Counted from the first letter of the stretch, positions 26,955 through 39,809 are shown. The stretch is 64,000 nucleotides of DNA from Jiella mangrovi (GCF_017815135.1 NZ_JAGJCF010000006.1:62001-126000); one strand, 5' to 3'. Made by a program: numbers and translations. Notes: a model not told the origin generated them from the letters alone.

Positions 26955-28361
26955 TCAATGCCTGCGGGAGACCCGCATCGGCAGCCCGCCATCCGGCTGG
27001 ACGGTGATGCGCTGGACGACCCGAGGCGGGTGCTTTGCGACATAGTCGAAGCGCAGGTCCTTCAGGAGAAGGGCCAAGGCGATGACGGCCTCCTGAAGGG
27101 CAAAGCTTGCCCCGATGCACACCCGCGGACCGACGCCGAAGGGCAGATACTGATAGCGATCGATCTTGTCGCGATTGTCCGGCAGGAAGCGGCTCGGCAT
27201 GAAATGCTCCGGCCGGTCCCAGAGCATTTCGTGGCGATGGACCAGCCAGGGCATGACGAGCAGCGTGGCGCCGGCGGGGATGTCGATGTCGCCGACCCTG
27301 TCGGCCTTCAGCGCCGTGCGGTTCAGCGAGGGCGCGGGCGGGTAAAGCCGCATTGCCTCCTCGAACGCCGCCTTGGTGTGAATCAGCTTCTCCGACCACT
27401 GGCTTGGATGGGTCAGCTGCGGCAGCACCTCGTCGATCTCCGTTTCGACCAGCGCGCGCTCGTCCGGCGCCTGGGAGAGGAGATAGAGCGTCCATGCCAG
27501 CGAGCGGGCGGTGGTCTCGTGACCGGCGCCGATGAAGGTGATGATGTTGTCCTCGATCTCCTCGCTCGACAGGCCATCGGCCTTGATCAGGAGGGTCAGG
27601 AGATCATTGGGCGTGCCATCGGGATCGCGATCGAGCTTTTCCCGCCGTTTCTCGATCGTCTCGGCGATCAGGCCGCGAAAGAAGTTCATGGACTTGCGGC
27701 CACGAAGGCGCCGCAGGCGCGGCAGGAAAGCCGGCGCGTTCAGGAGATCGAGCGGATCGACGCGCCCCATCGAGCCGAGGAAATCCCGGGTCGAGCGGGC
27801 AAAGCCTTCCGGCTCCGAGGCGATGTCCCCGGAGAACAGCGTTTCCTGCAGGATGTCGAAGGTCAGGAGCGTCATTTCGTGCGAAGCGTCGACGGTCGTG
27901 CCCTCGCGTTTCGCCAACGTCTTTGCAAAGAGCGCCGAACGGGCCTGCATCTGCTCGGTGAAACCGGAAATATGGCGCGGGGTGAAGACCGGCGCGATCG
28001 CCTTGCGAGTGCGCCGCCACAATTGGCCCTCAGCGGTCAGCAGGCCGTCGCGCAAGAGCGGGCGCAGGATCCTCTGGCGCAACGGCTGCATCACGTAGTT
28101 CTTCGCGTTCTCGACCAGGCAGTAACGGATGCCGGCCGGATCGTTGACGACGATGTTCGGCACGCCGAGCCAGGCACCTCGAATGTAGGGCTCCTTGAAA
28201 GCCCGCGTGCCCCAGATCTCGATCGGATTGCGTGAGGCCGTCCTGATGAAGCCGGCAAAGCCGAGCGGCGTGGAATGAGGGACCGGCGCGGGAGCGCGGA
28301 ACGGGCGCGGGCTCTGCCCGGGGCGTTGCGAAGAATGCCGTGGTGGCGCAACGGTCGACAT
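26955..28361 (-). CDS. Cytochrome P450
   Basis: This is a soluble-looking P450 of 468 aa. The I-helix oxygen-binding motif is GAGHETT (278-284), the ExxR pair is E335/R338, and the haem loop FGVGPRVCIG carries the thiolate ligand C415. The Pro-rich N-terminus and the pattern resemble the bacterial CYP groups that hydroxylate fatty acids or terpenoids (e.g. CYP1xx families), but I cannot name the substrate. No ferredoxin or reductase gene lies nearby. It is transcribed away from the GGDEF gene. Confidence 0.92.
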   Translation of the reverse strand: MSTVAPPRHSSQRPGQSPRPFRAPAPVPHSTPLGFAGFIRTASRNPIEIWGTRAFKEPYIRGAWLGVPNIVVNDPAGIRYCLVENAKNYVMQPLRQRILRPLLRDGLLTAEGQLWRRTRKAIAPVFTPRHISGFTEQMQARSALFAKTLAKREGTTVDASHEMTLLTFDILQETLFSGDIASEPEGFARSTRDFLGSMGRVDPLDLLNAPAFLPRLRRLRGRKSMNFFRGLIAETIEKRREKLDRDPDGTPNDLLTLLIKADGLSSEEIEDNIITFIGAGHETTARSLAWTLYLLSQAPDERALVETEIDEVLPQLTHPSQWSEKLIHTKAAFEEAMRLYPPAPSLNRTALKADRVGDIDIPAGATLLVMPWLVHRHEMLWDRPEHFMPSRFLPDNRDKIDRYQYLPFGVGPRVCIGASFALQEAVIALALLLKDLRFDYVAKHPPRVVQRITVQPDGGLPMRVSRRH

Positions 28362-28657
28362 GAAGAAAATTCCAATCGATTTTCAGCGTGTTGGGCAAAT
28401 CATATGGGGAGAGCGTCGGACCGTGTCGAGCGGGTTTGCCCGGTGAGGGCTCAAGGCGTGACAACGCGCCATCCGTCGCCGTTCGAGCGGCTAAAGGCTC
28501 TGCAGCTTCGCCTCGGGCCGCCACAAATTCGGCCCGATACCGGCTGACCATTCAGTTCGACCTTGGTGTATTCGTCCTTCCTCAAGCATTTGGACGATAA
28601 AATTCGGCTCGCATTTTGCTATTCCTAAGCCTACCACAGTAAAGCTGAGCGCAAGAG

Positions 28658-29416
28658 TTGAAAAAACTGGTCTCCGTCATCTCCCCGAAGGGGCTCGCTG
28701 ACTGGTTCGGCAAGACGATCCTGTTCGTCTTTCTCATCATCGCGGCCAATGGGCTGGTCGTTTGGGCGATGACCGGCCGCGGGCCGGATGCGGTCTACGA
28801 CACGGTGGTGACGGCCTTCACCGCCACGCCTTTCGTCGTCTTCGCGCTCTGGATGATTTCCTATCTCGACCAGCTGCAGCGGCGCCTTGCCGATCTGGCC
28901 GCGACGGACTTTCTGACCGGCCTTGCCAATCGCCGTGCCTTCCTGACCTCTGCCGGCGAGATGGAAAGCGGGGTTCTGCTCCTGCTCGACGTCGACTACT
29001 TCAAGCGCGTCAACGATGCTTTCGGCCACCATGTCGGCGATCTGTGCCTGGAAGCCGTTGCCCGGCGCTTGACCGAGCTGACCCGCAAAGGCGACATCGT
29101 CGCGCGCTACGGAGGCGAGGAATTCGCCATCGGCCTGATGGGCGCCGACCTCGATTCTGCCCGGGCTATCGGCGAGCGACTGGCCGACGGTATCGCGATC
29201 AGGGCCTGCAGGCGCGGCGCCAGCGACGTGACGGAGGCCATCGTGACGCTTTCGATCGGGGCGGTGGTCATCGAGCCGAATGTCGGCCTGGAAGAGCTCC
29301 TGTCGCGGGCCGACGCCGCGCTCTACAAGGCCAAGGAAAGCGGGCGCGCGCGGCTTTCCGTCTTCGGGCAGGGGCCCCCGCTGGTCGTGGCGAGAGCTGG
29401 TCCGACAGCCATCTGA
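28658..29416 (+). CDS. Membrane-bound diguanylate cyclase (GGDEF)
   Basis: This is a 252-aa protein with two N-terminal membrane helices (about 20-38 and 50-70) and one GGDEF domain. The active site is RYGGEEF (150-156), a functional variant, and the inhibitory I-site RKGD (143-146) lies five residues before it, so product feedback by c-di-GMP is expected. The start is TTG 28658; no ATG fits. It has no sensor domain apart from the membrane part. Confidence 0.9.
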   Translation: MKKLVSVISPKGLADWFGKTILFVFLIIAANGLVVWAMTGRGPDAVYDTVVTAFTATPFVVFALWMISYLDQLQRRLADLAATDFLTGLANRRAFLTSAGEMESGVLLLLDVDYFKRVNDAFGHHVGDLCLEAVARRLTELTRKGDIVARYGGEEFAIGLMGADLDSARAIGERLADGIAIRACRRGASDVTEAIVTLSIGAVVIEPNVGLEELLSRADAALYKAKESGRARLSVFGQGPPLVVARAGPTAI

Positions 29417-29436
29417 GCAGTGTCGGTCTGGCAGTG

Positions 29437-32489
<3,053 letters not shown>

Positions 32490-32549
32490 CGGCGCTTTCG
32501 AGGTTCCAGGCGTCTTCGGACATCGACGAGGCTTCGCGTCACGCTGCCC

Positions 32550-33494
32550 TTACTCGAAGACGCAGCGCGGGAAGTAGAAGGACACGACCCAGTTGGGGGC
32601 GTCGACGATTTCCGAGATGCGCAGATCGGCACAGGTCGAGGCGAGCATATAGGCCTCGACAGGATCCATCTGATAGCGGCCCGCGAGAAGATCGACCATC
32701 TGGCGAACCGCTTCCTTCGCGCCGGTCATCAGGTCCGGCCCGACGCCCGTCGTCACTTCGTAGCCCTTGGCGTCGAGATGGCGCGTCACGGGGCCGGGCG
32801 TCGTGAAGCGTGGCATTTTCAGCCGCGCGTCCTTGACGAGGTCGAGTGTCAGGACGGCGTTCATCGGGCTTTCGATCGCCGTGCCGCAGACTTCGCCGTC
32901 GCCCTGGGCGGCGTGGGTGTCGCCGACGGAAAACAGCGCGCCCGCGATCTCGACGGGAAGATACAGCACCGTACCGGCCGACAGATCGCGGATGTCGAGG
33001 TTGCCGCCGACATTGCGCGGCGGGACGATCGAGTGATGGCCGGGCGCGGCCGGCGCGCAGCCGAGCGTTCCGGCAAAGGGTTTGAGCGGAACGCGGGCGT
33101 TCTTGCCGAACAGTGCCGGTTCGAGGCCCGACGGATCGTACTTCCAGATGTGGAGCGCTGGGTCGGGAAAGTCCTCGGCGAGAAGACCGAAGCCCGGAAT
33201 GTTGGCGGTCCAGCCGAAGCCCGAGGGCTGGAACCCCTCGATGGTGATCTTGAGAGCGTCGCCCGGCTCGGCTCCTTCGACGTGGATCGGTCCGTTCACC
33301 GGATTGATCCTGTCGAAGTCGGCGGTCTTCATGTCCTCGACCGTCGATTGCGGCGTGTAGTGCCCGCCGGAGGCGTCGAGACATTCGAACTCGATGGTCG
33401 AGCCGGGGGCAACGCGCGCCACCGGCTCGAACGCGTTGTTCCAGCCGAAATGATGCTGGTGGCGATGGATCGTATGGTCGCAGTTCGTGCACAT
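32550..33494 (-). CDS. Acetamidase/formamidase-family protein
   Basis: This is a 314-aa protein of the FmdA/AmdA family, which hydrolyses short amides to acid and ammonia. Signatures include the HHFGWNN start region, GDALKITIEGF, the SVGDTHAAQGDGEVCGTAIE block (about 190-210) and GPDLMTGAKEAVRQM near the C-terminus. It is transcribed convergently with gyrB and has no amide transporter beside it. Confidence 0.9.
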   Translation of the reverse strand: MCTNCDHTIHRHQHHFGWNNAFEPVARVAPGSTIEFECLDASGGHYTPQSTVEDMKTADFDRINPVNGPIHVEGAEPGDALKITIEGFQPSGFGWTANIPGFGLLAEDFPDPALHIWKYDPSGLEPALFGKNARVPLKPFAGTLGCAPAAPGHHSIVPPRNVGGNLDIRDLSAGTVLYLPVEIAGALFSVGDTHAAQGDGEVCGTAIESPMNAVLTLDLVKDARLKMPRFTTPGPVTRHLDAKGYEVTTGVGPDLMTGAKEAVRQMVDLLAGRYQMDPVEAYMLASTCADLRISEIVDAPNWVVSFYFPRCVFE

Positions 33495-33636
33495 CGCTCA
33501 GGCCCGTGTCGCTGGTGTGATCGGTGAAAGACGCAGTCGGTTGTTCGCAGACGATCGCGCTCGGGCAGGAGCTTCGATGCCTCTTCGATACCCCTCGCGC
33601 CCGCAGCTCTGACGTCGAACGAACGATCAGGCTACG

Positions 33637-33667
33637 AAAAAGGGTGCGATCCGGGAAGACCGCACCC
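33637..33667 (-). terminator. Intrinsic terminator of the four-domain protein gene
   Basis: On the minus strand the sequence reads GGGTGCG, a 12-base loop, CGCACCC and then TTTTT. It lies about 95 bases downstream of the stop at 33760. Confidence 0.8.
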
Positions 33668-33759
33668 TGTCTCATACTGTCGGCCCCGGTCTTTGACCTG
33701 TGCCAAGGAGTTTGCGCTCAATTGCCGCGCAGGCTCCGTCGGTCGGATCGGACCGCTGT

Positions 33760-35817
33760 TCAGCAGCCCGAGCCCGTCAGCATGGCGCTGTCGCCATCGG
33801 TCTTCTCGACCGTCACCGAGCAGCCGTCACCGAGATCGGCCGACTGGCCGGTCGCGACCTCCTTGCGGCCGGTTCCGATGATGTAGAGCGTCGCGCCCTT
33901 GTCGGAGACGGCGGAGACGAAGACCTTGTGGTCGCCGAAGCTCTTGGTCTCGCCCGTGCTGACCGCGTCGGAACCAAGCGACGCGGTCTGTGTCGATTCT
34001 TCCGTCGATGCGCCGCCGGCGGCGGCAGCCTGCGAGCCCTGCTCGCTCGGCTGGCCTTCGCTTTGCGCGGAAGCTGCCGCGTCGGTGCCGGTGGCTGGCT
34101 CTTCGCCGTTGCTGCTCTCGCTTTCCGCAGCGGCTTGATCTTCGTTGGAAGTTGCGGGCTGTTCGGATGCTGCGCCCGAAGAGCCGGTCGAAGCCGGTTG
34201 CGGCTGCTCCTCGGTCTGCGTCTGCTGCTGGTCGGAGCTTGGGGCAGCGTTGGCGCTGTCGCCGTTACAGCCTTCCGCCGACAGCGTGGCAGCGCCAGCC
34301 TCGACGGAATCCAGCGTCACGCTGCAGCCATTGCCGGCGTCGACGCTGTTGCCGACCTCGACGGTCTGACGGCCCTTGCCGCCGACGAAGAAGAGCGTCG
34401 CTGCATTGTCCTGGACGCCCGAGACGAAAATGCGGTTCTGTCCGAACACCGCCGTCTGGCCGGCGCTGAAGCTGTCGCCGGACGTCGACTGACCGGCCGA
34501 AGCGCTCTCGGAGGATGTGCCGGTACTCGCCTGCTGATCGCTGCTGGAGGCCGCTTCGTCGCTCGAAGACGAGCTGTCCGAGGAAGCTGCCGCGGTCTCC
34601 TCGCCCGCCTGCGAGCCTTCGGAACCCGCCTGCTGCGACTGATCGGCCTGACCGGACTGAGCTGCCTGACCAGACTGACCGGCCTGCTCGTTCCCCTGCG
34701 ACTGTGCGGGCTGGTTCGCCTGTTCGCTGGAGCCGCCTTCGCAGCCCTCGGCAGAGAGTGTCGCGGCGTTGTCGTTCACGCTGTCGAGCGTGACGCTGCA
34801 GCCATTGCCGGCATCGAGGCTCGAACCGGTGGCGACCTGCTGCCGCTTGCCGCCGACGACCATCAGCGTGGCGCCGTCCTCGGTGATGCCGGAGACGAAG
34901 ATCTTGGTGCTGCCGAAGGTGGCGACGCCGCCGACCGGAACCGCGCCATTGTCGCCGCCACCGGAGGCGGCGCTTTGGCCGGAGGTGGTCTGGCCCGAGG
35001 TGGCCTGGCCGGACGCAGCGGCCTGCTGCTCTTCGCCGCCGCTCTCTTGCCCGGACTGCCCGCTGTCCTGCGCGGCTGCGGTCTGCTGCTCGCCGCCTTG
35101 CGAGGTCGAGCCGGCTGCATCGCTGGATGCGGCCTGCCCGGAGCCGGCCTCGCAGCCTTGTGATGAGAGGAAGGCGGCCCCGGCGGCAACGCCTCTAACG
35201 GTCACGGAACAGCCGTCGCCGAGATCCACGGAGGAGCCGGCCTCAACGTCTTCAGCCTCGCCGCCGCCGGAGGCGATCCTGGCGGCACCATCCGACACTT
35301 CCGTCACGGAGATCCGTCCCGAGCCGAAGATCGCCGACTGACCGGGCACGAGGATCGCGCCGGTCGGCCCGACCGACTTGACCAGCTCGGCCATGTCGCC
35401 GCCCGCCTGGCCGCCGCCCTGCGACAGGCCGGAAACGCTCTCCTGCAGTTTGGCGATCTCGGATTTCAGATCCTCGATGCCCTGACGGGTCTGATCGGCC
35501 GCCGCGTCGGCCTTCGGCTGAACGGCGGCGGTGATCTCGTCGGTCTTCGTCTGGAGCGTCTGGCCCAGCTGATCCATGTCGGATTTCAGCCCGGCGAGGG
35601 CATCGGTGACGCCTTGGTTCGCCGCATCGAGCTTGGTGTTCACGGTCTCGGAAACCGACTGGACGTCGGCTCTCGTCTGGTCGATCGGCTCCCTCAGGGA
35701 GGCGATCTGATTGTCGACGTCCTCGCTGACGTCGTCGACGTCCGGTCCGAGCAGCCAGCCGATGAACAGGCCGACTACGAGGGCCACGACGATCGGAATG
35801 AATTTCGAACCGCCCAT
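33760..35817 (-). CDS. Membrane-anchored protein with four C-X18-C repeat domains and low-complexity linkers
   Basis: I do not recognise this 685-aa protein. One membrane helix (about residues 6-24) is followed by a coiled-coil-like region (26-130) and then four copies of a domain of about 67 residues at 157-222, 293-359, 450-517 and 619-685. Each copy runs FG...ISV/IFVS, a glycine-rich strand, G(D/N)GCSVT, and ends (S/E)GC or GSGC. All eight cysteines of the protein are in these domains, two each, always 19 positions apart. Linkers of 70-100 residues are rich in S, Q, A, E and G. The fourth copy ends exactly at the C-terminus. ATG 35817 follows GGAGGAAGG. The architecture suggests an envelope protein projecting into the periplasm with one disulphide per domain. 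Confidence 0.85.
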   Translation of the reverse strand: MGGSKFIPIVVALVVGLFIGWLLGPDVDDVSEDVDNQIASLREPIDQTRADVQSVSETVNTKLDAANQGVTDALAGLKSDMDQLGQTLQTKTDEITAAVQPKADAAADQTRQGIEDLKSEIAKLQESVSGLSQGGGQAGGDMAELVKSVGPTGAILVPGQSAIFGSGRISVTEVSDGAARIASGGGEAEDVEAGSSVDLGDGCSVTVRGVAAGAAFLSSQGCEAGSGQAASSDAAGSTSQGGEQQTAAAQDSGQSGQESGGEEQQAAASGQATSGQTTSGQSAASGGGDNGAVPVGGVATFGSTKIFVSGITEDGATLMVVGGKRQQVATGSSLDAGNGCSVTLDSVNDNAATLSAEGCEGGSSEQANQPAQSQGNEQAGQSGQAAQSGQADQSQQAGSEGSQAGEETAAASSDSSSSSDEAASSSDQQASTGTSSESASAGQSTSGDSFSAGQTAVFGQNRIFVSGVQDNAATLFFVGGKGRQTVEVGNSVDAGNGCSVTLDSVEAGAATLSAEGCNGDSANAAPSSDQQQTQTEEQPQPASTGSSGAASEQPATSNEDQAAAESESSNGEEPATGTDAAASAQSEGQPSEQGSQAAAAGGASTEESTQTASLGSDAVSTGETKSFGDHKVFVSAVSDKGATLYIIGTGRKEVATGQSADLGDGCSVTVEKTDGDSAMLTGSGC
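33763..35349 (-). repeat. Four coding repeats of the C-X18-C domain
   Basis: In minus-strand order, repeat 1 covers 35349-35152, repeat 2 34941-34741, repeat 3 34470-34267 and repeat 4 33963-33763. Repeats 2 and 3 are the most alike (DAGNGCSVTLDSV and AATLSAEGC are shared). Repeats 1 and 4 share DLGDGCSVTV. This pattern points to duplication from an ancestral pair or single copy. Confidence 0.85.
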
Positions 35818-36085
35818 GCTACCTTCCTCCCGCAATCTAGAAGCAGGAGTGGAGAGGAAGGGGGGAGGGCGCGGAAGTCAACCGCGCGGGGCGTCAATGC
35901 AAGTTTTTTTGCGCGGCCCGACGTCCCGTCCCGCCGAAATCGCCGCCGACCTCGCGCATATTGGTTCCTGCAGATCATCGCGCGAACCGGTGCCGGTAAA
36001 GGGGTGGAACGCCCGGTCTTGCGCTTGGCGGCGAAAGCGGAAATGAAGCTCGCGAGCCAAGCGGCGATGAAGAGGACAGCGGGAC

Positions 36086-36832
36086 ATGACGGTCGAACTT
36101 TCGGTGAACCTCAATGCGATCGCGATGCTGCGCAACCGGCGGGACCTTCCCTGGCCGAGCGTGACCGGCATCGGACGCATTGCGCTTCAGGCCGGCGCGC
36201 ATGGGCTCACCGTCCATCCCCGTCCCGATCAGCGGCACATCCGGTTCTCCGACCTGCCGGCGATCCGCGCGCTGATCGACGAGGAGTTCCCGCAGGCCGA
36301 GTTCAACATCGAAGGGTATCCGACGCCGGAGTTCCTGGCGCTCGTTGCGGCGGCAAGGCCGGAACAGGTGACGCTGGTTCCCGACGATCCGGCGCAGCCG
36401 ACATCCGACCATGGCTGGGATTTCGTCGCAGACGGCGCCATGCTTCGCCCGGTGGTGGATGAGCTGAAATCCGGCGGCGCCAGGGTCTCGCTCTTTGCCG
36501 ATGCGGACCCTGTCCAGATGTCTGCCGCGGCCGACACCGGATGCGACCGGATCGAACTCTACACCGGCCCTTACGGCGGAACCCATTCGGATCCGGATGC
36601 TGCGAAGGCGGAGATCGAAAGGCTCGGCGCCACCGCCGACGCGGCCATCGGCTTCGGTCTCGGCGTCAATGCCGGCCACGACCTGACCGTGGAAAACCTG
36701 CCGCCACTCGTCGCCCGGATTCCGGCGCTCGCGGAGGTCTCGATCGGCCACGGGCTGACGGCCGATTCCCTGGAACATGGCATGGCCGAGACCGTGCGCC
36801 GCTTCAGGCGGGCCTGCGGACAGGCGGTGTGA
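36086..36832 (+). CDS. pdxJ: Pyridoxine 5'-phosphate synthase
   Basis: PdxJ is a TIM-barrel enzyme that condenses 1-deoxyxylulose 5-phosphate with 3-amino-2-oxopropyl phosphate in vitamin B6 synthesis. This 248-aa copy has the N-terminal [14 protein letters not shown], the [10 protein letters not shown] segment, [16 protein letters not shown] and the phosphate-binding ELYTGPYGG and GHGLTADSL parts. It is slightly diverged in the first strand but complete. Confidence 0.96.
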   Translation: MTVELSVNLNAIAMLRNRRDLPWPSVTGIGRIALQAGAHGLTVHPRPDQRHIRFSDLPAIRALIDEEFPQAEFNIEGYPTPEFLALVAAARPEQVTLVPDDPAQPTSDHGWDFVADGAMLRPVVDELKSGGARVSLFADADPVQMSAAADTGCDRIELYTGPYGGTHSDPDAAKAEIERLGATADAAIGFGLGVNAGHDLTVENLPPLVARIPALAEVSIGHGLTADSLEHGMAETVRRFRRACGQAV

Positions 36833-36941
36833 CGCTTGCGGCGGAGCTCGCTCGTGAAGGGTTTGCAATGGTCCACCGGCAAGCCTCGACGGCGATTGGG
36901 CGTAGACCTGCTGGCGCGGGTCAAAGACCGGGGTGGGCGCT

Positions 36942-38024
36942 CTAATTGAGGCGCCTGCCGTCGGTCGCGTCGAACAGGTGCAGTCTTTCCGTTGGCAAGG
37001 CGACTTTCACACTGTCGCCGGCGCGCCAGCTGGCCCGTCCGAGGTGATAGGCCTGGTGGCTGATGTCCGCGAAGCGGAAATGGACGATGGCGCCCATGCC
37101 GGTCGGCTCCACCAGATCGACGGTCGCCTCCTTCGCTCCCTCTCCGGCGGCCTCGCCCAGAAGGACGTGTTCGGGGCGGATGCCGATCGTCAGCTGGCGG
37201 GAGGAAGGCAGCTCCAGACCCGGGATCGCTTCGAAGGTCAGCCCGTCCTCGGTGACGAGGCGCGCGTGACCGGCGTTCGCCGGGGCAGCTTGCGCATCGA
37301 GGAAATTCATTGCGGGCGAACCGATGAAGCCGGCGACGAAGCGGTTGGCCGGGCGTTCGTAAAGGTCTTCGGGCGAACCGATCTGCTGGATGGTGCCGGC
37401 TTCCATGGCGACGATGCGGTCGGCCAGCGTCATCGCCTCGATCTGGTCGTGTGTGACGTAGATCGAGGTCGCCCCGAGGCGGCGATGCAGCTTCTTGATC
37501 TCGGCGCGCATCTGTTCGCGCAGCCTGGCGTCGAGATTGGACAGCGGCTCGTCCCAAAGAAACGCCTGCGGCTCGCGGACGATCGCACGCCCCATCGCCA
37601 CGCGCTGGCGCTGGCCGCCGGAAAGCTGGCGCGGCCGCCGCTCGACGAGTGGCGCGAGGCCGAGGATGTCGGCGGCGCCCGCGACGGCGGTGGCAATCTT
37701 CTCCTTCGCGATCTTCCTGAGCCGCAGGCTGTAGCTCATGTTCCCGGCGACGGTCATGTGCGGGTAGAGCGCGTAGGACTGGAAGACCATCGCGAGATTG
37801 CGCTCTTTCGGCGGCAGGTCGTTGACGCGCTTTCCGCCGATGACGATCTCGCCGCCGGTCACCTCTTCCAGCCCCGCGATCATCCGCAGGAGGGTGGATT
37901 TTCCGCAGCCGGAGGGACCGACGAGGACGATGAATTCACCCTTGTCGATCGACAGGTCGACCGAATGGAGAACCTTCAGTTTCTGAAAGGACTTGTCGAC
38001 GGCGCGGATGTCGATGGCTGCCAT
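36942..38024 (-). CDS. ABC transporter ATP-binding protein (UgpC/MalK type)
   Basis: This is a 360-aa ATPase of a CUT1-type importer. Walker A is GPSGCGKST, the signature is LSGGQRQRVAMGRA, Walker B is AFLWDEPLSNLD, and a C-terminal TOBE-like domain (about 235-355) gives the MalK length. It powers the two permeases just upstream on the same strand (gap 10 bases). Confidence 0.92.
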   Translation of the reverse strand: MAAIDIRAVDKSFQKLKVLHSVDLSIDKGEFIVLVGPSGCGKSTLLRMIAGLEEVTGGEIVIGGKRVNDLPPKERNLAMVFQSYALYPHMTVAGNMSYSLRLRKIAKEKIATAVAGAADILGLAPLVERRPRQLSGGQRQRVAMGRAIVREPQAFLWDEPLSNLDARLREQMRAEIKKLHRRLGATSIYVTHDQIEAMTLADRIVAMEAGTIQQIGSPEDLYERPANRFVAGFIGSPAMNFLDAQAAPANAGHARLVTEDGLTFEAIPGLELPSSRQLTIGIRPEHVLLGEAAGEGAKEATVDLVEPTGMGAIVHFRFADISHQAYHLGRASWRAGDSVKVALPTERLHLFDATDGRRLN

Positions 38025-38034
38025 GAAACGCTCC

Positions 38035-38880
38035 TCAGCCCTTGACCGCGCCGGCCGTCAGGCCTTTGACGAGGAAACGCTGGATCAGAAGGAAAAACAG
38101 GACGGCGGGGATCAGCGCGAGGACGCCGGCAGCCATCATCTGCCCGAAGTCGACGCCGAACTTCGAGACGAAGCCGAGGAGGCCCACCGGGAAGGTGCTG
38201 GCGTCGGTCTTCGAGATCAGCATCAGCGCGAAAAGAAGCTCGCTCCAGGCCGCGGTGAAGACGAAGCCGAGGGTGGCCGCCATGCCGGGCAGGGTCAGCG
38301 GCACGATGATCTGGCGAAAGGCCATGAAGCGGGTGGCGCCGTCGATCATCGCCGCCTCTTCCAGGTCCTTCGGGATCGAATCGAAGAAGGACTGCATCAG
38401 GAAGACGGCGAAGGGCACGTTGAAGGCGGTGTAGACGAGGACGAGGCCGCTCAGGCTGTTGGTCAGGCCGATGCTGGAGAGGATCTTGAAGATCGGCGCG
38501 ATCAGCATCACCAGCGGAAACATCTGGGTGACGAGGAGCAGCCCGACGAGCCACATCTTGCCGCGAAATGCAAAGCGCGACATCGCATAGCCGGCCCCAG
38601 CCGCGACGAGCGTGACGATCAGCGCCGTCGAGAGGGAGACGATCAGGCTGTTGCGGAAGAACAGCGGAAAGTCCGAATTCTCGATGACGAAGGCATAATG
38701 CGCCCATGTCGTCTCGGAGGGCCACATCCTGACGCCTTCGGAATACAGCAGCTTCGTCGGCGTCACCGAGACCTTCAGGAGCCAGAACAGCGGAAACAGC
38801 GCGACGACGATGAAGGCGAGGACCGCCAGACGATGGGCGAGCGTTGCGGCGAAGCGTTTGCGGGACATCGTCACGGTCAT
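38035..38880 (-). CDS. ABC transporter permease (MalG type)
   Basis: This is a 281-aa inner-membrane permease with about six helices and the EAA loop EEAAMIDGATRFMAFRQIIVPL that docks on the ATPase. It overlaps the other permease gene by 4 bases. Confidence 0.92.
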   Translation of the reverse strand: MTVTMSRKRFAATLAHRLAVLAFIVVALFPLFWLLKVSVTPTKLLYSEGVRMWPSETTWAHYAFVIENSDFPLFFRNSLIVSLSTALIVTLVAAGAGYAMSRFAFRGKMWLVGLLLVTQMFPLVMLIAPIFKILSSIGLTNSLSGLVLVYTAFNVPFAVFLMQSFFDSIPKDLEEAAMIDGATRFMAFRQIIVPLTLPGMAATLGFVFTAAWSELLFALMLISKTDASTFPVGLLGFVSKFGVDFGQMMAAGVLALIPAVLFFLLIQRFLVKGLTAGAVKG

Positions 38881-39809
38881 GCCCTGGCCAGAAGCGTCTG
38901 CCGCAGGATCACGATCAGCAGCGAATAGATCATCAGAAGGACGAGAAGGACCATCGCGATCGCCGATGCGTAACCGAAGTCGAGCCGGCGAAAGGCGGTG
39001 GTGAAGATGTAGCTGGCGACGATCTGCGTGCGGTCGGCCGGGCCGCCATTGGTCATGACGACGATCAGATCGGCGAAATTGGCGATCCAGACGGTGCGCA
39101 GAAGCACCGCGATGGCGATGGTCGGAGCGAGGAACGGCAGGGTGATCGCCCTAAAACGCTCGAACGGACCCGCCCCGTCGATCGAGGCCGCCTCGTAGAT
39201 GTCGGCGGGGATCGACTGCAGGGCCGCGAGCATGGTGATGGCGAAGAACGGAATGCCCCACCAGACATTGGCGACGATCGGCCCCCACATGGCAAGGTCC
39301 GGGTCGGAGAGGATGTTCTCCGGCTGGCTCATCACGCCGAGTGCCGTCAGCCAATGGGGGATCGGCCCGACCACGGGGTTGAAGAGCCAGGCCCAGTCGA
39401 GACCGGAAAGAAAGCTCGGCACAGCCCAGGGCAGGAAGACCAGAGCCTGGGCGATCCCGCGTCCGGCAAAGGGACGGTTGAGGAGCAGCGCCAGGATCAG
39501 GCCGAGGGTGAACTGGAAGAACACCGAGGCGGCAGTCCAGAAGACGGTGTTCTTCAGCGCCAGATAAAAGTCGCCGTCGGCGGCCAGCCTGCGAAAATTG
39601 TCGAGCCCGACGAAGCCGCCGGAAAACGGATTGAGCAGGCGGATGTCGCGGAAGGCATAGGTCATGCCGATGACCAGCGGCACCAGCATGACGGTGGCGA
39701 CGATGATCACCGCAGGCGCGCTGTAGAGATAGGGCTCGACGCGAAGGCCGAGCCGCTTCAGCGGGCGTCTATCAGGCTGTGCCTGTTCGAGTGAAGCGGA
39801 TGCGGTCAT
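38877..39809 (-). CDS. ABC transporter permease (MalF type)
   Basis: This is a 310-aa permease with about six helices and the EAA loop YEAASIDGAGPFERFRAITLP. ATG 39809 (MTASASLEQ) is chosen; the longer frame to 39935 runs through the intercistronic hairpin and lacks similarity. It pairs with the MalG-type permease. Confidence 0.9.
   Translation of the reverse strand: MTASASLEQAQPDRRPLKRLGLRVEPYLYSAPAVIIVATVMLVPLVIGMTYAFRDIRLLNPFSGGFVGLDNFRRLAADGDFYLALKNTVFWTAASVFFQFTLGLILALLLNRPFAGRGIAQALVFLPWAVPSFLSGLDWAWLFNPVVGPIPHWLTALGVMSQPENILSDPDLAMWGPIVANVWWGIPFFAITMLAALQSIPADIYEAASIDGAGPFERFRAITLPFLAPTIAIAVLLRTVWIANFADLIVVMTNGGPADRTQIVASYIFTTAFRRLDFGYASAIAMVLLVLLMIYSLLIVILRQTLLARA

Noticed and set aside
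33700-35163. Plus-strand frame of 487 codons opposite the four-domain protein gene
   Set aside because: It is an Arg/Ala/Gly/Leu-rich shadow of low-complexity linkers; the minus frame has membrane anchor, ribosome site, terminator and conserved cysteines.
33763-35349. Repetitive DNA considered as a CRISPR or satellite array
   Set aside because: The periodicity comes from coding repeats and low-complexity linkers; repeat copies are too divergent and long for CRISPR.
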